Shown here piece by piece: positions 26,393-35,828 of a stretch of 64,000 bases of DNA. Numbering within the stretch: the stretch's first letter is position 1; each line of letters opens with the position of its first letter. The DNA comes from Butyricicoccus sp. OM04-18BH. GTDB lineage: Bacteria; Bacillota; Clostridia; Oscillospirales; Butyricicoccaceae. The stretch covers positions 186,001-250,000 of the forward strand of contig NZ_QULN01000003.1 in the NCBI RefSeq assembly GCF_003481705.1, in the 5' to 3' direction. The position numbers and the translations under genes are program-made. The notes under the pieces were generated by a model. The model ran no database searches, had not been told where the DNA came from, and saw only the letters and a program-made list of their open reading frames with translations.

Positions 26393-27451
26393 TCACTTCA
26401 ATGGTTTATATGCCTCAACGCCGATTTCGTCGAATGTAGGCATTGCTCTATATGGTGCGAGCGCAAGATCAAGCAGTGCAATACCTGCCGCAGCGCCGGT
26501 TCCTTCCCCCAGGTGCATGCCCGCTGTTATAAATGCCTTTTTCCCAAGTTCTTGAAGCAGCAAAGCGCTTGCAGGCTCTTCCGAGCAATGTGCTGCAATC
26601 AAATAGTCCGCGACAAGGGGACACAAGCGCACTGCGGCCAGCGCAGCAGTGCAGGAAATCACGCCGTCAAGCACAATCGGCAGACCACATGCCGCCGCAC
26701 CGAGATAAAAGCCTGTCAGTCCAGCAATATCCAGTCCACCCACCTTGCTGATCACATCGATCGGGTCGTCAGGATTCGCGCGATTTATTGCAAGAGCCTT
26801 TTCAACAACCTGCATTTTTTTGTGGAGGCCTTCAGAAGAGAGTCCGGCGCCCCGTCCGGTAACGTGCGATGCCGGTGCACCTGTGAGCGCTGCTGTGACT
26901 GTCGCGCTGGTTGTAGTATTACCGATTCCCATTTCACCACCACAGACCAGACGGAAGCCCTGCTGCGCGCACTTCCCCGCAAGCTCAATCCCGGTTTTCA
27001 CCGCTGCAATAGCTTCAGCCCTTGTCATGGCGGCGTTTTTTGCAATATTTTCTGTCCCTTTGCGTATTTTTTTATCAATAACTCCCTTAAACGAGAATTT
27101 TTCGGCTACTCCGATATCCACCGGGAACACATCCATATCAATCGATTTCGCCATCATGCACATGGTGGATCTTCCCTGTCCCATGTTTCGGGTGACTGTT
27201 GCCGTGACGTCCTGCCCGCACTGCGTCACCCCCTCTGCTACGACTCCGTTATCCGCACAGAAAATAACCGCAGCCCGCGGTCGAATAATCGGTATTGGTT
27301 CGCGCTGGATTCCTGCAAGCTGAATAATCGCGTCCTGCAGCAATCCGAGTCCGCCAAGCGGCATCGCAATATCAGAAAAACGTTTTTCTGCTGCCCTCAT
27401 TGCTGCTGCATCCAGCGGTCTGACGCGCGATACAGCCTCCTTGATCGTCAT
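26393..27451 (-). CDS. cobT: Nicotinate-nucleotide--dimethylbenzimidazole phosphoribosyltransferase
   Basis: Makes alpha-ribazole phosphate, the precursor of the lower ligand nucleotide. PLGGLGLLQDAIIQLAGIQ, CADNGVVAEGVTQ, GEMGIGNTTTSA and the C-terminal HLGEGTGAAAG with the catalytic glutamate are all present; 352 residues is normal. Its ATG overlaps the cbiA stop by 4 nt. Confidence 0.95.
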   Translation of the reverse strand: MTIKEAVSRVRPLDAAAMRAAEKRFSDIAMPLGGLGLLQDAIIQLAGIQREPIPIIRPRAAVIFCADNGVVAEGVTQCGQDVTATVTRNMGQGRSTMCMMAKSIDMDVFPVDIGVAEKFSFKGVIDKKIRKGTENIAKNAAMTRAEAIAAVKTGIELAGKCAQQGFRLVCGGEMGIGNTTTSATVTAALTGAPASHVTGRGAGLSSEGLHKKMQVVEKALAINRANPDDPIDVISKVGGLDIAGLTGFYLGAAACGLPIVLDGVISCTAALAAVRLCPLVADYLIAAHCSEEPASALLLQELGKKAFITAGMHLGEGTGAAAGIALLDLALAPYRAMPTFDEIGVEAYKPLK

Positions 27452-28800
27452 TTTCTTCTCTCACTCCATTCCATGCATGTACGAACAAATTTTTCGGAGA
27501 AATCAATGTTTGCCCGAAAAAATAAATGCGGAAATCCAGCATAAAGTGACTTCGTAGCGTGCACGCAAGGCCATTTTCTCCCGTTTGGTTTTTCTGCTAC
27601 AAAATCATGTCCAGCATTCTCAGATTTGGCATAATGAAACTCATGCGCACGGATTTGTCCTCTACATGCGGACAGCATATTGTCATCCTGTGCAGTCAGT
27701 GTCACATACCCAAACGGCTGTAGTTTTTTAGTCAAAACTGCGTTTCCGCGAACAACGCCGACCATCTCCGCACCTTCCAGATGCTCATGAAGATAGAGAA
27801 ATCCACCACACTCCGCAATCGTCGGAAGTCCCTTTTTGATTGCATTTTTGATCGTTTTTCTCATGTTTGCATTGTTTGACAGCTCAGTAATATGCAATTC
27901 CGGATAGCCGCCGCCAAGGTACAGGCCGTCAGTATTTTCAGGAATGCAGCTGTCGGAAATCGGAGAAAATTCAACCAGTTCAGCGCCTAAATCGCGCAAT
28001 ACCTCAAAATTATCCTCATAATAGAAACAAAATGCCTTATCCCGCGCAACGGCAATACGTACCGGTTTTTTCGTCACCGGGCTGATCTTTTTCGTATCAT
28101 CCGACAGCTGTAATGCGGTGCGTGATATTTTTAATATTTCTTCAATATCAATTCTATTATCAGCCGCATCTGCAAGCAGATCCAGTCTGTAATTCAAATC
28201 CTTTAATTCATCTGCGGTTACAAGTCCCAAATGTCTGTCCGGAATTTCCGCCTCTGGTACCGACGGAAGATAGCCCAGAACCTTCAATCCGGATTTCTGC
28301 ACAATATCACGATAAAAAGGATACATTGCATCCGAAATCCCATTCAAAACCACACCGCACAGCGTGTTTTCTGTGAAATTACGAAACCCCGAAAGCATAG
28401 CTGCCAGAGAAAGTGACTGTCCCTTCGGACGCACAACCAGTATCGCAGGCGTACCTGTTTCGCGCGCCAGATGCGCGGCGGAGGCCGTGTCGGTCGTGCC
28501 GGAAACGCCATCATAGAAGCCCATTACGCCTTCGATTACGCCGAGACCATTTTGCGGAATGCTGCGCACGATCTGACCGCGTACTTCACGCTCACTGATG
28601 AAAAAAAGGTCAAGGTTTCGGCTTGGAATGCCGAGGACTGCCTTGTGAAACATGGGATCGATATAATCCGGTCCGCACTTGAATGCTGCAAGCGGAATAT
28701 TTTTTCGCTGCATCGCACGCAGAACAGCAAGCGTGACCGTTGTTTTTCCGCAGCCGCTGCCCGTTCCGGCAATCATGATCCTCGGTGCATTACTCGCCAT
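27448..28800 (-). CDS. cbiA: Cobyrinate a,c-diamide synthase
   Basis: Glutamine- and ATP-dependent amidation of the a and c side chains. The N-terminal P-loop IAGTGSGCGKTTVTLA, LAAFKCGPDYIDPMFH and the amidotransferase motif TIAECGGFLYLHE are present; 450 residues. The start overlaps the end of cbiET by 11 nt. Codon use is AT-richer than in hem genes upstream. Confidence 0.95.
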   Translation of the reverse strand: MASNAPRIMIAGTGSGCGKTTVTLAVLRAMQRKNIPLAAFKCGPDYIDPMFHKAVLGIPSRNLDLFFISEREVRGQIVRSIPQNGLGVIEGVMGFYDGVSGTTDTASAAHLARETGTPAILVVRPKGQSLSLAAMLSGFRNFTENTLCGVVLNGISDAMYPFYRDIVQKSGLKVLGYLPSVPEAEIPDRHLGLVTADELKDLNYRLDLLADAADNRIDIEEILKISRTALQLSDDTKKISPVTKKPVRIAVARDKAFCFYYEDNFEVLRDLGAELVEFSPISDSCIPENTDGLYLGGGYPELHITELSNNANMRKTIKNAIKKGLPTIAECGGFLYLHEHLEGAEMVGVVRGNAVLTKKLQPFGYVTLTAQDDNMLSACRGQIRAHEFHYAKSENAGHDFVAEKPNGRKWPCVHATKSLYAGFPHLFFRANIDFSEKFVRTCMEWSERRK

Positions 28801-29983
28801 ATTTATCCCCTTTTCCCGACAGGATAAACACCGGATTGTTTGCTGTCATCATCGTGTAGCACCCGATGCTTTTTCCCCTCGCCGCAGAAAGCTGCGTGAT
28901 TTCGACCTGCTGCAGACCGAATTCTGCAAACAGCCTTTGCGTTTCCTGCAAAGTCTCCAGTGCGATCGCATTCACAACAATTCGTGCCTTCGGATTTTTT
29001 ATCAATGCGGTTTCAATAATTTTACGCATATTTCCGCCGCTTCCACCGACAAAAACACAGTCCGGTTTGGGAAGATCTGCAAGCACTTCGGGCGCATGGC
29101 CTGGGACGATATGCACATTAAAGCCTCCGAGTTTTTGTCTATTCTGCGCAATAAGCTCGACTGCTTCCGCATTGCGTTCGACCGCAAAGACAGCTCCGTC
29201 CATCGCTTTCCGCGCGAGCTCAAACGTCACCGCGCCTGTGCCCGCGCCGATGTCCCAGACGGTATCCCCCGGCTGTACGCCGAGACGCGCGACCGACACC
29301 CATCGCACTTCCTCTTTGGTCATCGGAACCTTCGCGCGCATCAGCATTTCGTCCCGAACAGGCTCAAACGGATTTACAGAATTCGGATTGAGGACAAGCA
29401 TCACGGCAAGACCTGCGCAGGGGATTTCTGCAAGCTCCGATGCCGTTCCCTTCAACACTCTTTCTCCGGGTGAGCCGAGATTTTCTCCAATGTATACCTG
29501 CACGCCGCCGAGTCCGGCGTCTGCCAGCGAACGGCAGACGAACTGTACGTTGTTGTCACCGCCTGCCAGCGCGAACGTTTTCTCATGGTAGCTGACCGCG
29601 CCGAGCAGGTCTCCTTTTCTGCCGTGAAGGCTGCGAATGCACGCATTTTCATAGCTGATTCCGATTTTTGCACACAGATACTGCATACTTGACAGGCCGC
29701 AGAACAGCCGCACTTCGCCATGCGCGAGCAGCTTTTCCCGCAGTTTTCCGGCGGCGCTGAAAAATCCAACATCGCCCGAAACCAGCAGTGCAGCTCTGTC
29801 TGCTCCGCACGCGATCGCCCGTTCCGCAAGCTCGGAAAACAGACAGATCTGCGCATTCTCGCAGATTTCTGCAAGGCGCTCCGTCGCAAACACCATTTCT
29901 GCCGATACAAGCGCCTGCGCGGCCTCGCCGGTCAGCGTTTCCCGTGTGCCCATTCCGGCGCCTATGATATCGAACTGGCGCAT
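28790..29983 (-). CDS. cbiE: Bifunctional precorrin-6Y C5,15-methyltransferase (CbiE-CbiT fusion)
   Basis: Methylates C5 and C15 and decarboxylates the C12 acetate. Residues 1-200 are a CbiE tetrapyrrole methylase (FDIIGAGMGTRETLT, LVSGDVGFFS); about 210-397 are the CbiT SAM domain with VSVARLGVQPGDTVWDIGAG and VFVGGSGGNMRKII. The fusion corresponds to CobL of the aerobic pathway. It lies 15 nt after hemL. Confidence 0.94.
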   Translation of the reverse strand: MRQFDIIGAGMGTRETLTGEAAQALVSAEMVFATERLAEICENAQICLFSELAERAIACGADRAALLVSGDVGFFSAAGKLREKLLAHGEVRLFCGLSSMQYLCAKIGISYENACIRSLHGRKGDLLGAVSYHEKTFALAGGDNNVQFVCRSLADAGLGGVQVYIGENLGSPGERVLKGTASELAEIPCAGLAVMLVLNPNSVNPFEPVRDEMLMRAKVPMTKEEVRWVSVARLGVQPGDTVWDIGAGTGAVTFELARKAMDGAVFAVERNAEAVELIAQNRQKLGGFNVHIVPGHAPEVLADLPKPDCVFVGGSGGNMRKIIETALIKNPKARIVVNAIALETLQETQRLFAEFGLQQVEITQLSAARGKSIGCYTMMTANNPVFILSGKGDKYGE

Positions 29984-29998
29984 CCGCGTCCCTCCTTT

Positions 29999-31282
29999 TT
30001 ATGCCATCTCGCTGAGTGTTTCTTCCGCCGCCTGCACCGTGCAGGCGAGATCGTTCTGCGTATGCACGGACGAAACGAACATCGCCTCAAACTGACTCGG
30101 CGCGAGATAAATCCCCCGCTTCAGCATCCCGTTAAAGTATGCCGCATATCGTTTTGTGTCACTTTTCTTCGCCGCAGCATAGCAGTTTACCGGCGTTCCC
30201 GTGAAATACGGACACAGCAGCGAGCCGATCTGGTTGACCTGCATCGCGATGCCGTGCTTTTCCGCGCTTGCACGCAGATGGTTTGCGATATAGCTCGCAG
30301 AGGTCGCCATGACCGTGTAGATTTCCGGGTGATCGGTGATAATATTCAGCTGGGCAAGACCTGCCGCCATTGCGACCGGATTGCCCGACAGCGTGCCGGC
30401 CTGATAAACCGGTCCGGTCGGTGCGACCTGCTCCATGAGGGCGCGGCTGCCGGCATAAGCGCCGACCGGCATACCGCCGCCGATGATCTTGCCGTAGGTC
30501 ACAAGATCGGCCTGCACGCCGAAATATTCCTGTGCGCCGCCTGCCGCGAGACGGAAGCCCGTGATGACCTCATCGAAAATGAGCAGCGCGCCATGCCTGT
30601 CGCAGAGCGTGCGCAGGCCCTGTAAAAAGCCGTCCTCAGGCGGCACAACACCCATGTTCGCTGCAACCGGCTCGACGATGACCGCTGCGACCGCGCCGTC
30701 ATTCGCCTCGAGCAGGCGCTCGACCGATGCGAGGTCGTTGTACTGCGCCATCAGCGTGTCCTGCGCTGCGCCCTTCGTCACGCCCTTGGAGTCCGGTTCG
30801 CCCTGCGTGAGCGCGCCGCTTCCTGCGCCGACGAGCATCGCGTCTGAATGACCGTGATAGCAGCCCTCGAACTTGATGATCTTGTCTCGTCCGGTCGCGC
30901 CGCGTGCCAGACGGACCGCGCTCATGACCGCCTCCGTTCCCGAATTGACCATGCGGACCATCTCGACGCCGGGCAGCATGGAGACCATCTTCTCCGCCAT
31001 TTCGACCTCAAGACCGGTCGGCGCGCCGAAGGAAAGGCCGCAGACCATGCGGTCATACACCGCCTTGAGGATATCGGGGTGGCTGTGCCCGAGGATCATC
31101 GGCCCCCACGAGCCGACATAGTCGATATATTCCAGTCCGTCAGCATCCAGAATGTGGCTGCCGAGCCCCTTTACGATAAAGCGAGGCGTACCGCCAACCG
31201 CACGGAACGCGCGGACAGGCGAGTTGACGCCGCCGGGCAGCACCCTGCACCCCCGCTCAAACAGCTTTTCCGAGTTCGTCAT
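29999..31282 (-). CDS. hemL: Glutamate-1-semialdehyde 2,1-aminomutase
   Basis: PLP enzyme that makes 5-aminolevulinate in the C5 pathway. VLPGGVNSPVRAFRAVGG, the catalytic lysine segment DLVTYGKIIGGGMPVGAY and EPVAANMGVV are conserved; 427 residues. The ATG at 31282 is one base after the hemB stop, and a longer frame upstream overlaps hemB. Its place in the run links haem-precursor supply to cobalamin synthesis. Confidence 0.95.
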   Translation of the reverse strand: MTNSEKLFERGCRVLPGGVNSPVRAFRAVGGTPRFIVKGLGSHILDADGLEYIDYVGSWGPMILGHSHPDILKAVYDRMVCGLSFGAPTGLEVEMAEKMVSMLPGVEMVRMVNSGTEAVMSAVRLARGATGRDKIIKFEGCYHGHSDAMLVGAGSGALTQGEPDSKGVTKGAAQDTLMAQYNDLASVERLLEANDGAVAAVIVEPVAANMGVVPPEDGFLQGLRTLCDRHGALLIFDEVITGFRLAAGGAQEYFGVQADLVTYGKIIGGGMPVGAYAGSRALMEQVAPTGPVYQAGTLSGNPVAMAAGLAQLNIITDHPEIYTVMATSASYIANHLRASAEKHGIAMQVNQIGSLLCPYFTGTPVNCYAAAKKSDTKRYAAYFNGMLKRGIYLAPSQFEAMFVSSVHTQNDLACTVQAAEETLSEMA

Positions 31283-31283
31283 A

Positions 31284-32270
31284 TCAGCCGATGTCTCCCT
31301 TCCGAATGGCATCCGCCAGCTCGCACGCAAAATAAGTGATCAGAATATCCGCTCCGGCGCGGAAGATCGAGACCGCGCTCTCGCACATCACGCCGTATTC
31401 ATCGATCAGACCGGCCTTCGCCGCCGCCTTGATCATCGCGTACTCGCCGGACACCTGATAAGCCGCGACGGGCAGGTCAAATCTGTCCCTGCACGCGCGC
31501 ACGAGGTCGAGATACGGCATCGCAGGCTTGATCATCAGAATGTCCGCGCCCTCCTGCACATCGAGCTCGCATTCGCGCATAGCCTCACGGCCGTTATGGG
31601 GGTCCATCTGATACGAACGGCGGTCGCCGAACGCCGGAGCAGAGCCTGCGGCGTCGCGGAACGGGCCGTAGAAGGTAGACGCGAATTTCGCGGAATACGC
31701 CATGACCGGCGTGTTGACAAAGCCGTTTTCGTCGAGCGCGGCGCGAATCGCCGCCACACGGCCGTCCATCATGTCGCTCGGCGCGACCATGTCCGCACCG
31801 GCGCGCGCATGGCTGACCGCAGTCCTTGCCAGCACCTCGAGCGTCCTGTCGTTGTCGACATAGTGACCGCACAGGATGCCGCAGTGGCCGTGCGAGGTGT
31901 ACTCGCACATGCAGACGTCCGTGATGATATACAGCTCGGGCGCGATGGCGCGGAGCGCACGGATGCCCTGCTGCACAACGCCGTTCGAGTCCCATGCGGA
32001 CGAGCCGTTCTCGTCCTTGTGCTTCGGCAGACCGAACAGCAGTACACGCGACACGCCGTGTGCGCGCATGCGCTCGACCGCCCGGCCGAGCATATCGGGC
32101 GAATAGTGATACTGTCCGGGCAGCGACGGAATTTCGTCGCAGATGCCCTCGCCCTCGATGATGAAGATCGGCCAGATCAAGCTGTCCGCAGAAATGCGCG
32201 TCTCGCGCACCATGCGGCGCAGCGTATCCGACGTCCGCAGCCGCCGCGGCCGGAAATCCTTGTTGAACAT
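31284..32270 (-). CDS. hemB: Porphobilinogen synthase (5-aminolevulinate dehydratase)
   Basis: Condenses two 5-aminolevulinates to porphobilinogen. RPRRLRTSDTLRRMVRET at the N-terminus, the Schiff-base lysine region YSAKFASTFYGPFRDA, and the second lysine in ADILMIKPAMPYLD are present; 328 residues. The Cys residues MCEYTSHGHCG suggest a zinc-type active site. The ATG at 32270 is 8 nt after the cobA-hemD stop. Confidence 0.95.
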   Translation of the reverse strand: MFNKDFRPRRLRTSDTLRRMVRETRISADSLIWPIFIIEGEGICDEIPSLPGQYHYSPDMLGRAVERMRAHGVSRVLLFGLPKHKDENGSSAWDSNGVVQQGIRALRAIAPELYIITDVCMCEYTSHGHCGILCGHYVDNDRTLEVLARTAVSHARAGADMVAPSDMMDGRVAAIRAALDENGFVNTPVMAYSAKFASTFYGPFRDAAGSAPAFGDRRSYQMDPHNGREAMRECELDVQEGADILMIKPAMPYLDLVRACRDRFDLPVAAYQVSGEYAMIKAAAKAGLIDEYGVMCESAVSIFRAGADILITYFACELADAIRKGDIG

Positions 32271-32278
32271 TGGTATTG

Positions 32279-33772
32279 TCACCCTTCCAGAACAGTTTTG
32301 CAAAGCGCGAGAAGGGCGGTCTCGGTCGCCTCCTGCGCGATAAATGGTTTCATTTCATAGCTTTTCGCAGCTTCGGCCGTGACCGGGCCGATGCAGAGCG
32401 CGGCAAGTCCGCGCAGGTTTTCCCGCCCCGCGGCCTCCGCGAAGCTGTGCACGGTGGACGCGCTCGTAAAGGTCACGCCGTCGAGCGCCCGATTCCGGAT
32501 GCGCTCACGCAGCTCATCCGCCTTCGCGCAGCACCGTACGGTATCGTAAAGCGGTACATCCGTGACACGGATGCCGCTGTTTTTCAGTTTTTCGGGGAGA
32601 ATGCGGCTGCCCTCGGCCGCACGCAGCAGGAGCGCCGCGCCGCCGCCCTGCATTTTCCGGCAGAGCGCGTCCGCGAGGTGTTCGCTGTCGTAAGTCTCGG
32701 GCACGAGGTCGGCGCTGATGCCGCAGGAAGCGAGCGCCTCCGCCGTTGCGCTGCCGATGCAGGCGAATTTCATCCCGTACAGCGCGCGCAGATCGCGTCC
32801 TGCGCGAAACAGTGCGCGTACCGCCGCCTGTACGCCTGCCGGCGAGGTGAACACCGCCCAGTCATGCTTTTCCTCGAGCGCCCCTGTGAGCGAAGCCGTG
32901 TCCCCGCGCTCATGCAGCTCGATGCAGGGCGCGGCGATGACCTCCGCGCCGAGCGCACGCAGACCGTCCACCAGTCCCGCGTTCCGCCCCTCCGGGCGCG
33001 TTACGGCCAGTGTCTTTCCGTGAAGCGGCAGCGCCGTCCACCAGTCGAGCGTACCGCTCAGCGCACAGACGCGCCCGACCACGATGAGCGCCGGGCTGTG
33101 CACCCCGGCCTTTTCCGCCGCGTCCGCCAGCTCCCCCACGGTCGAAACGACCTTGCGCTGTGTGCCGCGCGCGCCGTTTTCGATGACCGCCGCCGGCATA
33201 TCCGGCGGCATTCCTGCCGCCGTGAGGCCGTCCGTCACCTGCCGGAGCGCGGTCAGCCCCATGAGGAACACGAGCGTTCCGCCTGTGCGCACGAGCGCTT
33301 CAAAGTCGATGCAAAGCGGCTTCCCCGCCCGTGCGTGCGCGGTCACAATGTGCACCGACGAGCAGAAATCGCGGTGCGTCACCGGGATACCGGCGAACGC
33401 CGGTGCGGCGAGCGCACTCGTCACGCCCGGCAGCACGCGGAACGGCACGCCGTGCGCCTTCAGATATTCACACTCCTCACCGCCGCGCCCAAACAGATAG
33501 CAGTCGCCGCCCTTGAGGCGGACGGTGCGCTTTCCCTGCCGCGCAAGGCGCACCAACAGGGCGTTGATCTCGTCCTGCGGCACGGGGTGATGCCCCATTT
33601 TCTTGCCGACGCAGATGCGCTCCGCGCCCTTCGGGATGAGGTCGAGGATGCTCTCGTCCACCAGACGGTCATATACGACCGCGTCCGCCTGTCTGAGTGC
33701 CGCGCCGCCGCCGCACGTTAAAAGCTCCGCGCCGCCCGGCCCTGCACCGACCAGAGTTACCGTTTCCGTCAT
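32279..33772 (-). CDS. cobA: Fused uroporphyrinogen-III C-methyltransferase and uroporphyrinogen-III synthase
   Basis: Two domains in 497 residues. Residues 1-245 are a SUMT (VTLVGAGPGGAELLT, VRLKGGDCYLFGRGGEE, VLPGVTSALAAPAFAGIP) that makes precorrin-2. About 250-497 are HemD (KTLAVTRPEGRN, VFTSPAGVQAAVRALF, VTFTSASTVHSFAE) that cyclises hydroxymethylbilane. One protein thus makes uroporphyrinogen III and methylates it, which could favour the cobalamin/sirohaem branch. The ATG overlaps the hemC stop. Confidence 0.95.
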   Translation of the reverse strand: MTETVTLVGAGPGGAELLTCGGGAALRQADAVVYDRLVDESILDLIPKGAERICVGKKMGHHPVPQDEINALLVRLARQGKRTVRLKGGDCYLFGRGGEECEYLKAHGVPFRVLPGVTSALAAPAFAGIPVTHRDFCSSVHIVTAHARAGKPLCIDFEALVRTGGTLVFLMGLTALRQVTDGLTAAGMPPDMPAAVIENGARGTQRKVVSTVGELADAAEKAGVHSPALIVVGRVCALSGTLDWWTALPLHGKTLAVTRPEGRNAGLVDGLRALGAEVIAAPCIELHERGDTASLTGALEEKHDWAVFTSPAGVQAAVRALFRAGRDLRALYGMKFACIGSATAEALASCGISADLVPETYDSEHLADALCRKMQGGGAALLLRAAEGSRILPEKLKNSGIRVTDVPLYDTVRCCAKADELRERIRNRALDGVTFTSASTVHSFAEAAGRENLRGLAALCIGPVTAEAAKSYEMKPFIAQEATETALLALCKTVLEG

Positions 33773-34632
33773 GTTTCCTCCTCCGCCTGTCTGCGCAGGC
33801 GTTCCGCGAGCATGCAGCCGAGCCGCTCGCCCGTCTCCGGTGCGCCTGTCAGCTCTCCCCGGATCAGGCTCCGCTCATCCGCGCTGACGTACAGTCCACG
33901 CAGGCGCAGCGTCCCGTTTTCTAGCACGGCATACGCCGCCGCCGGGGAAAAGCAGCCGCCGCCGAGCGCCCGGATGAACGCCCGTTCCGCCAGAGCGCAG
34001 GCGCGCGTCTCCGCGTCATCGAGCAGCTGCGCCGCCGCGCGGCACTCGCCCTCCCGCGCCTGCACGGCAAGGATGCCCTGCCCGGCCGCCGGAAGCATTT
34101 CCTCCGGCGAAAAATACCGGCTGATGCGGTTTTCCAGTCCCAGACGGTGCAGTCCGGCCGCCGCGAGCACCAGTGCGCCGTATTCGCCGCTGTCGAGCCT
34201 GCGCAGCCGGGTCTGCACGTTTCCGCGCACCGGTTTTACCTCGATACCCGGAAACAGCCGTGATAGCTGCACGCGCCGCCGCGCGGACGAGCAGCCGATC
34301 GGCTTTTCCCTGTCCCAGTTACCGTTCTCCGGCAGCACGAGTGCGTCTCTCGCGTCCGCCCGCTTCGGGAACGCGATGAGCGGCAGACCGTCCGGCTGCT
34401 CCATCGGCACATCCTTCAGGCTGTGCACCGTGAGGTCGACTTCGCCTGCGGCGAGCGCGCGGTCGAGCTCCTTGACGAACAGTCCCTTGCCACCGACCTT
34501 GTCCAGCGTGCGGTCAAGGATCTTATCGCCCGTCGTTTTCATCGTCACGAGCTCGCACTCGCCCAGACGGCGCATGACCTCCTCCGCCTGCACGACCGCA
34601 AGGCGGCTGTCTCTGCTGCCAACTTTTATCAT
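33769..34632 (-). CDS. hemC: Hydroxymethylbilane synthase (porphobilinogen deaminase)
   Basis: Polymerises four porphobilinogens. IKVGSRDSRLAVVQAEEV at the start, VHSLKDVPMEQPDGL, SARRRVQLSRLFP and the cofactor cysteine segment ALGGGCFSPAAAYA (usually GGCQVPIGAYA) are seen. 287 residues, slightly short of the usual 300-310. The cofactor-site cysteine is kept although the neighbouring residues are unusual. ATGA overlap with the cobK-dehydrogenase gene upstream. Confidence 0.94.
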   Translation of the reverse strand: MIKVGSRDSRLAVVQAEEVMRRLGECELVTMKTTGDKILDRTLDKVGGKGLFVKELDRALAAGEVDLTVHSLKDVPMEQPDGLPLIAFPKRADARDALVLPENGNWDREKPIGCSSARRRVQLSRLFPGIEVKPVRGNVQTRLRRLDSGEYGALVLAAAGLHRLGLENRISRYFSPEEMLPAAGQGILAVQAREGECRAAAQLLDDAETRACALAERAFIRALGGGCFSPAAAYAVLENGTLRLRGLYVSADERSLIRGELTGAPETGERLGCMLAERLRRQAEEET

Positions 34633-35828
34633 GTCATTTCCTCCAGTACCCGTCGGATGCGCCGCGCCGCCTCGGCAGTCTTCGCGTGCGAGGTGCCGCG
34701 CGAGACCACGCCGGCCGTCAGCTCCGCGCCCTCACAGACCGCCGGGAAAAAGAACGTCGACTCCGATGCGCTGTCCGCGACGCTCACCGGAATGCCGAGA
34801 GACGCGCAGTCCTCCGCGATGCGGTGGTTGACCGCGCGGTCATCGGTCGCCGCGACTGCCAGAAAAGCCCCCGAAAGATCGCTTTTCTCGTAGCCGCGAC
34901 ACAGATTTATCTCGATTTCCGCGCGTTTTTCCGGTGCTGTGACCGTGACGCACGCGCCGAAGCGCCGCAGCACAGCAGCACGCCGCGCCGCGATTTTTCC
35001 TGCGCCGAACACCGCGCACCGCCTGCCCTCGAGCGGCACGAACAGCGGAAAGCGCAGCGGCGCCGTCTGCCTTCTTTCCTCCGCAAGACCGAGCTCTTCG
35101 CGCAGGAACGCCTGCATTTCTGCAAGGCTGCGGCCGCTCTCCTCGCGCGGACGGGCAATGATGAGCGTTTTTATCCCGGTCTCGCGCGCGGCCGCGAGTT
35201 TTTCCGCAAAGCCGCCCGTTGCGCCCGTGTCCTTGGTGACAAGGATCTCCGCGCCGGTCTGACGGATGAGCGCAGCGTTCATCCCGGCAGAAAACGGCCC
35301 CTGCATCGCGATGATGTGCGAGCCGGGAAAACCGAGGGACGCGCATTTCTGTATCACGCCGACGCTCGGCAGCACGCGCGGATACAGCCGTTCCGCAAAG
35401 TTCTCGACCGCCGTATACGCCTCAAGCTCCTTGCTCCCGGTCGTCAGCAGCACCTTTCCGGGGTGTCTGCTGAGCCACGCGACAGCGGCCTCCGTGTCGG
35501 GTACGGTCTCCCCCTCGCCGTGCCGCAGCGCCGGACGGAGCAGCCGCTCGTACCGCGCCCCCGTTTTCGCGCACGCCGTGCGCAGATTGTCGGTCACGAG
35601 CGCGGCATAGGGGTGCGTCGCGTCGATGAGCAGCGTGTCCGCATCGAGCCGCGCCGCGATCTCGTTTTCGTCCAGACGCCCCTCATGCACCGTGATGCCG
35701 GGCATCGGCTCCATGACCGCCGCGCCGTACTCGGTCGCGACAAAAACCTCCGCCGGAACGCCGTTCGCGGCGAGAAAGCGGCTGAGCTCGTGCCCCTCGG
35801 TCGTGCCCGAAAAAACGCAGATCCTCAT
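34629..35828 (-). CDS. cobK: Fused precorrin-6A reductase and precorrin-2 dehydrogenase (sirohaem-synthase N-domain)
   Basis: Residues 1-245 are CobK/CbiJ (VFSGTTEGHELSRFLAANG, DATHPYAALVT, GPFSAGMNAALI, LVTKDTGATGGFAEK), reducing cobalt-precorrin-6A. About 255-399 are a CysG-N/SirC/Met8-type domain with NAD site RRCAVFGAGKIAARRA and LAVAATDDRAVNHRI, which oxidises precorrin-2 to sirohydrochlorin. The second domain keeps the Asp-containing AATDD segment used by CysG/Met8 for both oxidation and metal insertion. The two reactions are not consecutive, so the fusion is notable. ATGA overlap with cobJ. Confidence 0.9.
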   Translation of the reverse strand: MRICVFSGTTEGHELSRFLAANGVPAEVFVATEYGAAVMEPMPGITVHEGRLDENEIAARLDADTLLIDATHPYAALVTDNLRTACAKTGARYERLLRPALRHGEGETVPDTEAAVAWLSRHPGKVLLTTGSKELEAYTAVENFAERLYPRVLPSVGVIQKCASLGFPGSHIIAMQGPFSAGMNAALIRQTGAEILVTKDTGATGGFAEKLAAARETGIKTLIIARPREESGRSLAEMQAFLREELGLAEERRQTAPLRFPLFVPLEGRRCAVFGAGKIAARRAAVLRRFGACVTVTAPEKRAEIEINLCRGYEKSDLSGAFLAVAATDDRAVNHRIAEDCASLGIPVSVADSASESTFFFPAVCEGAELTAGVVSRGTSHAKTAEAARRIRRVLEEMT

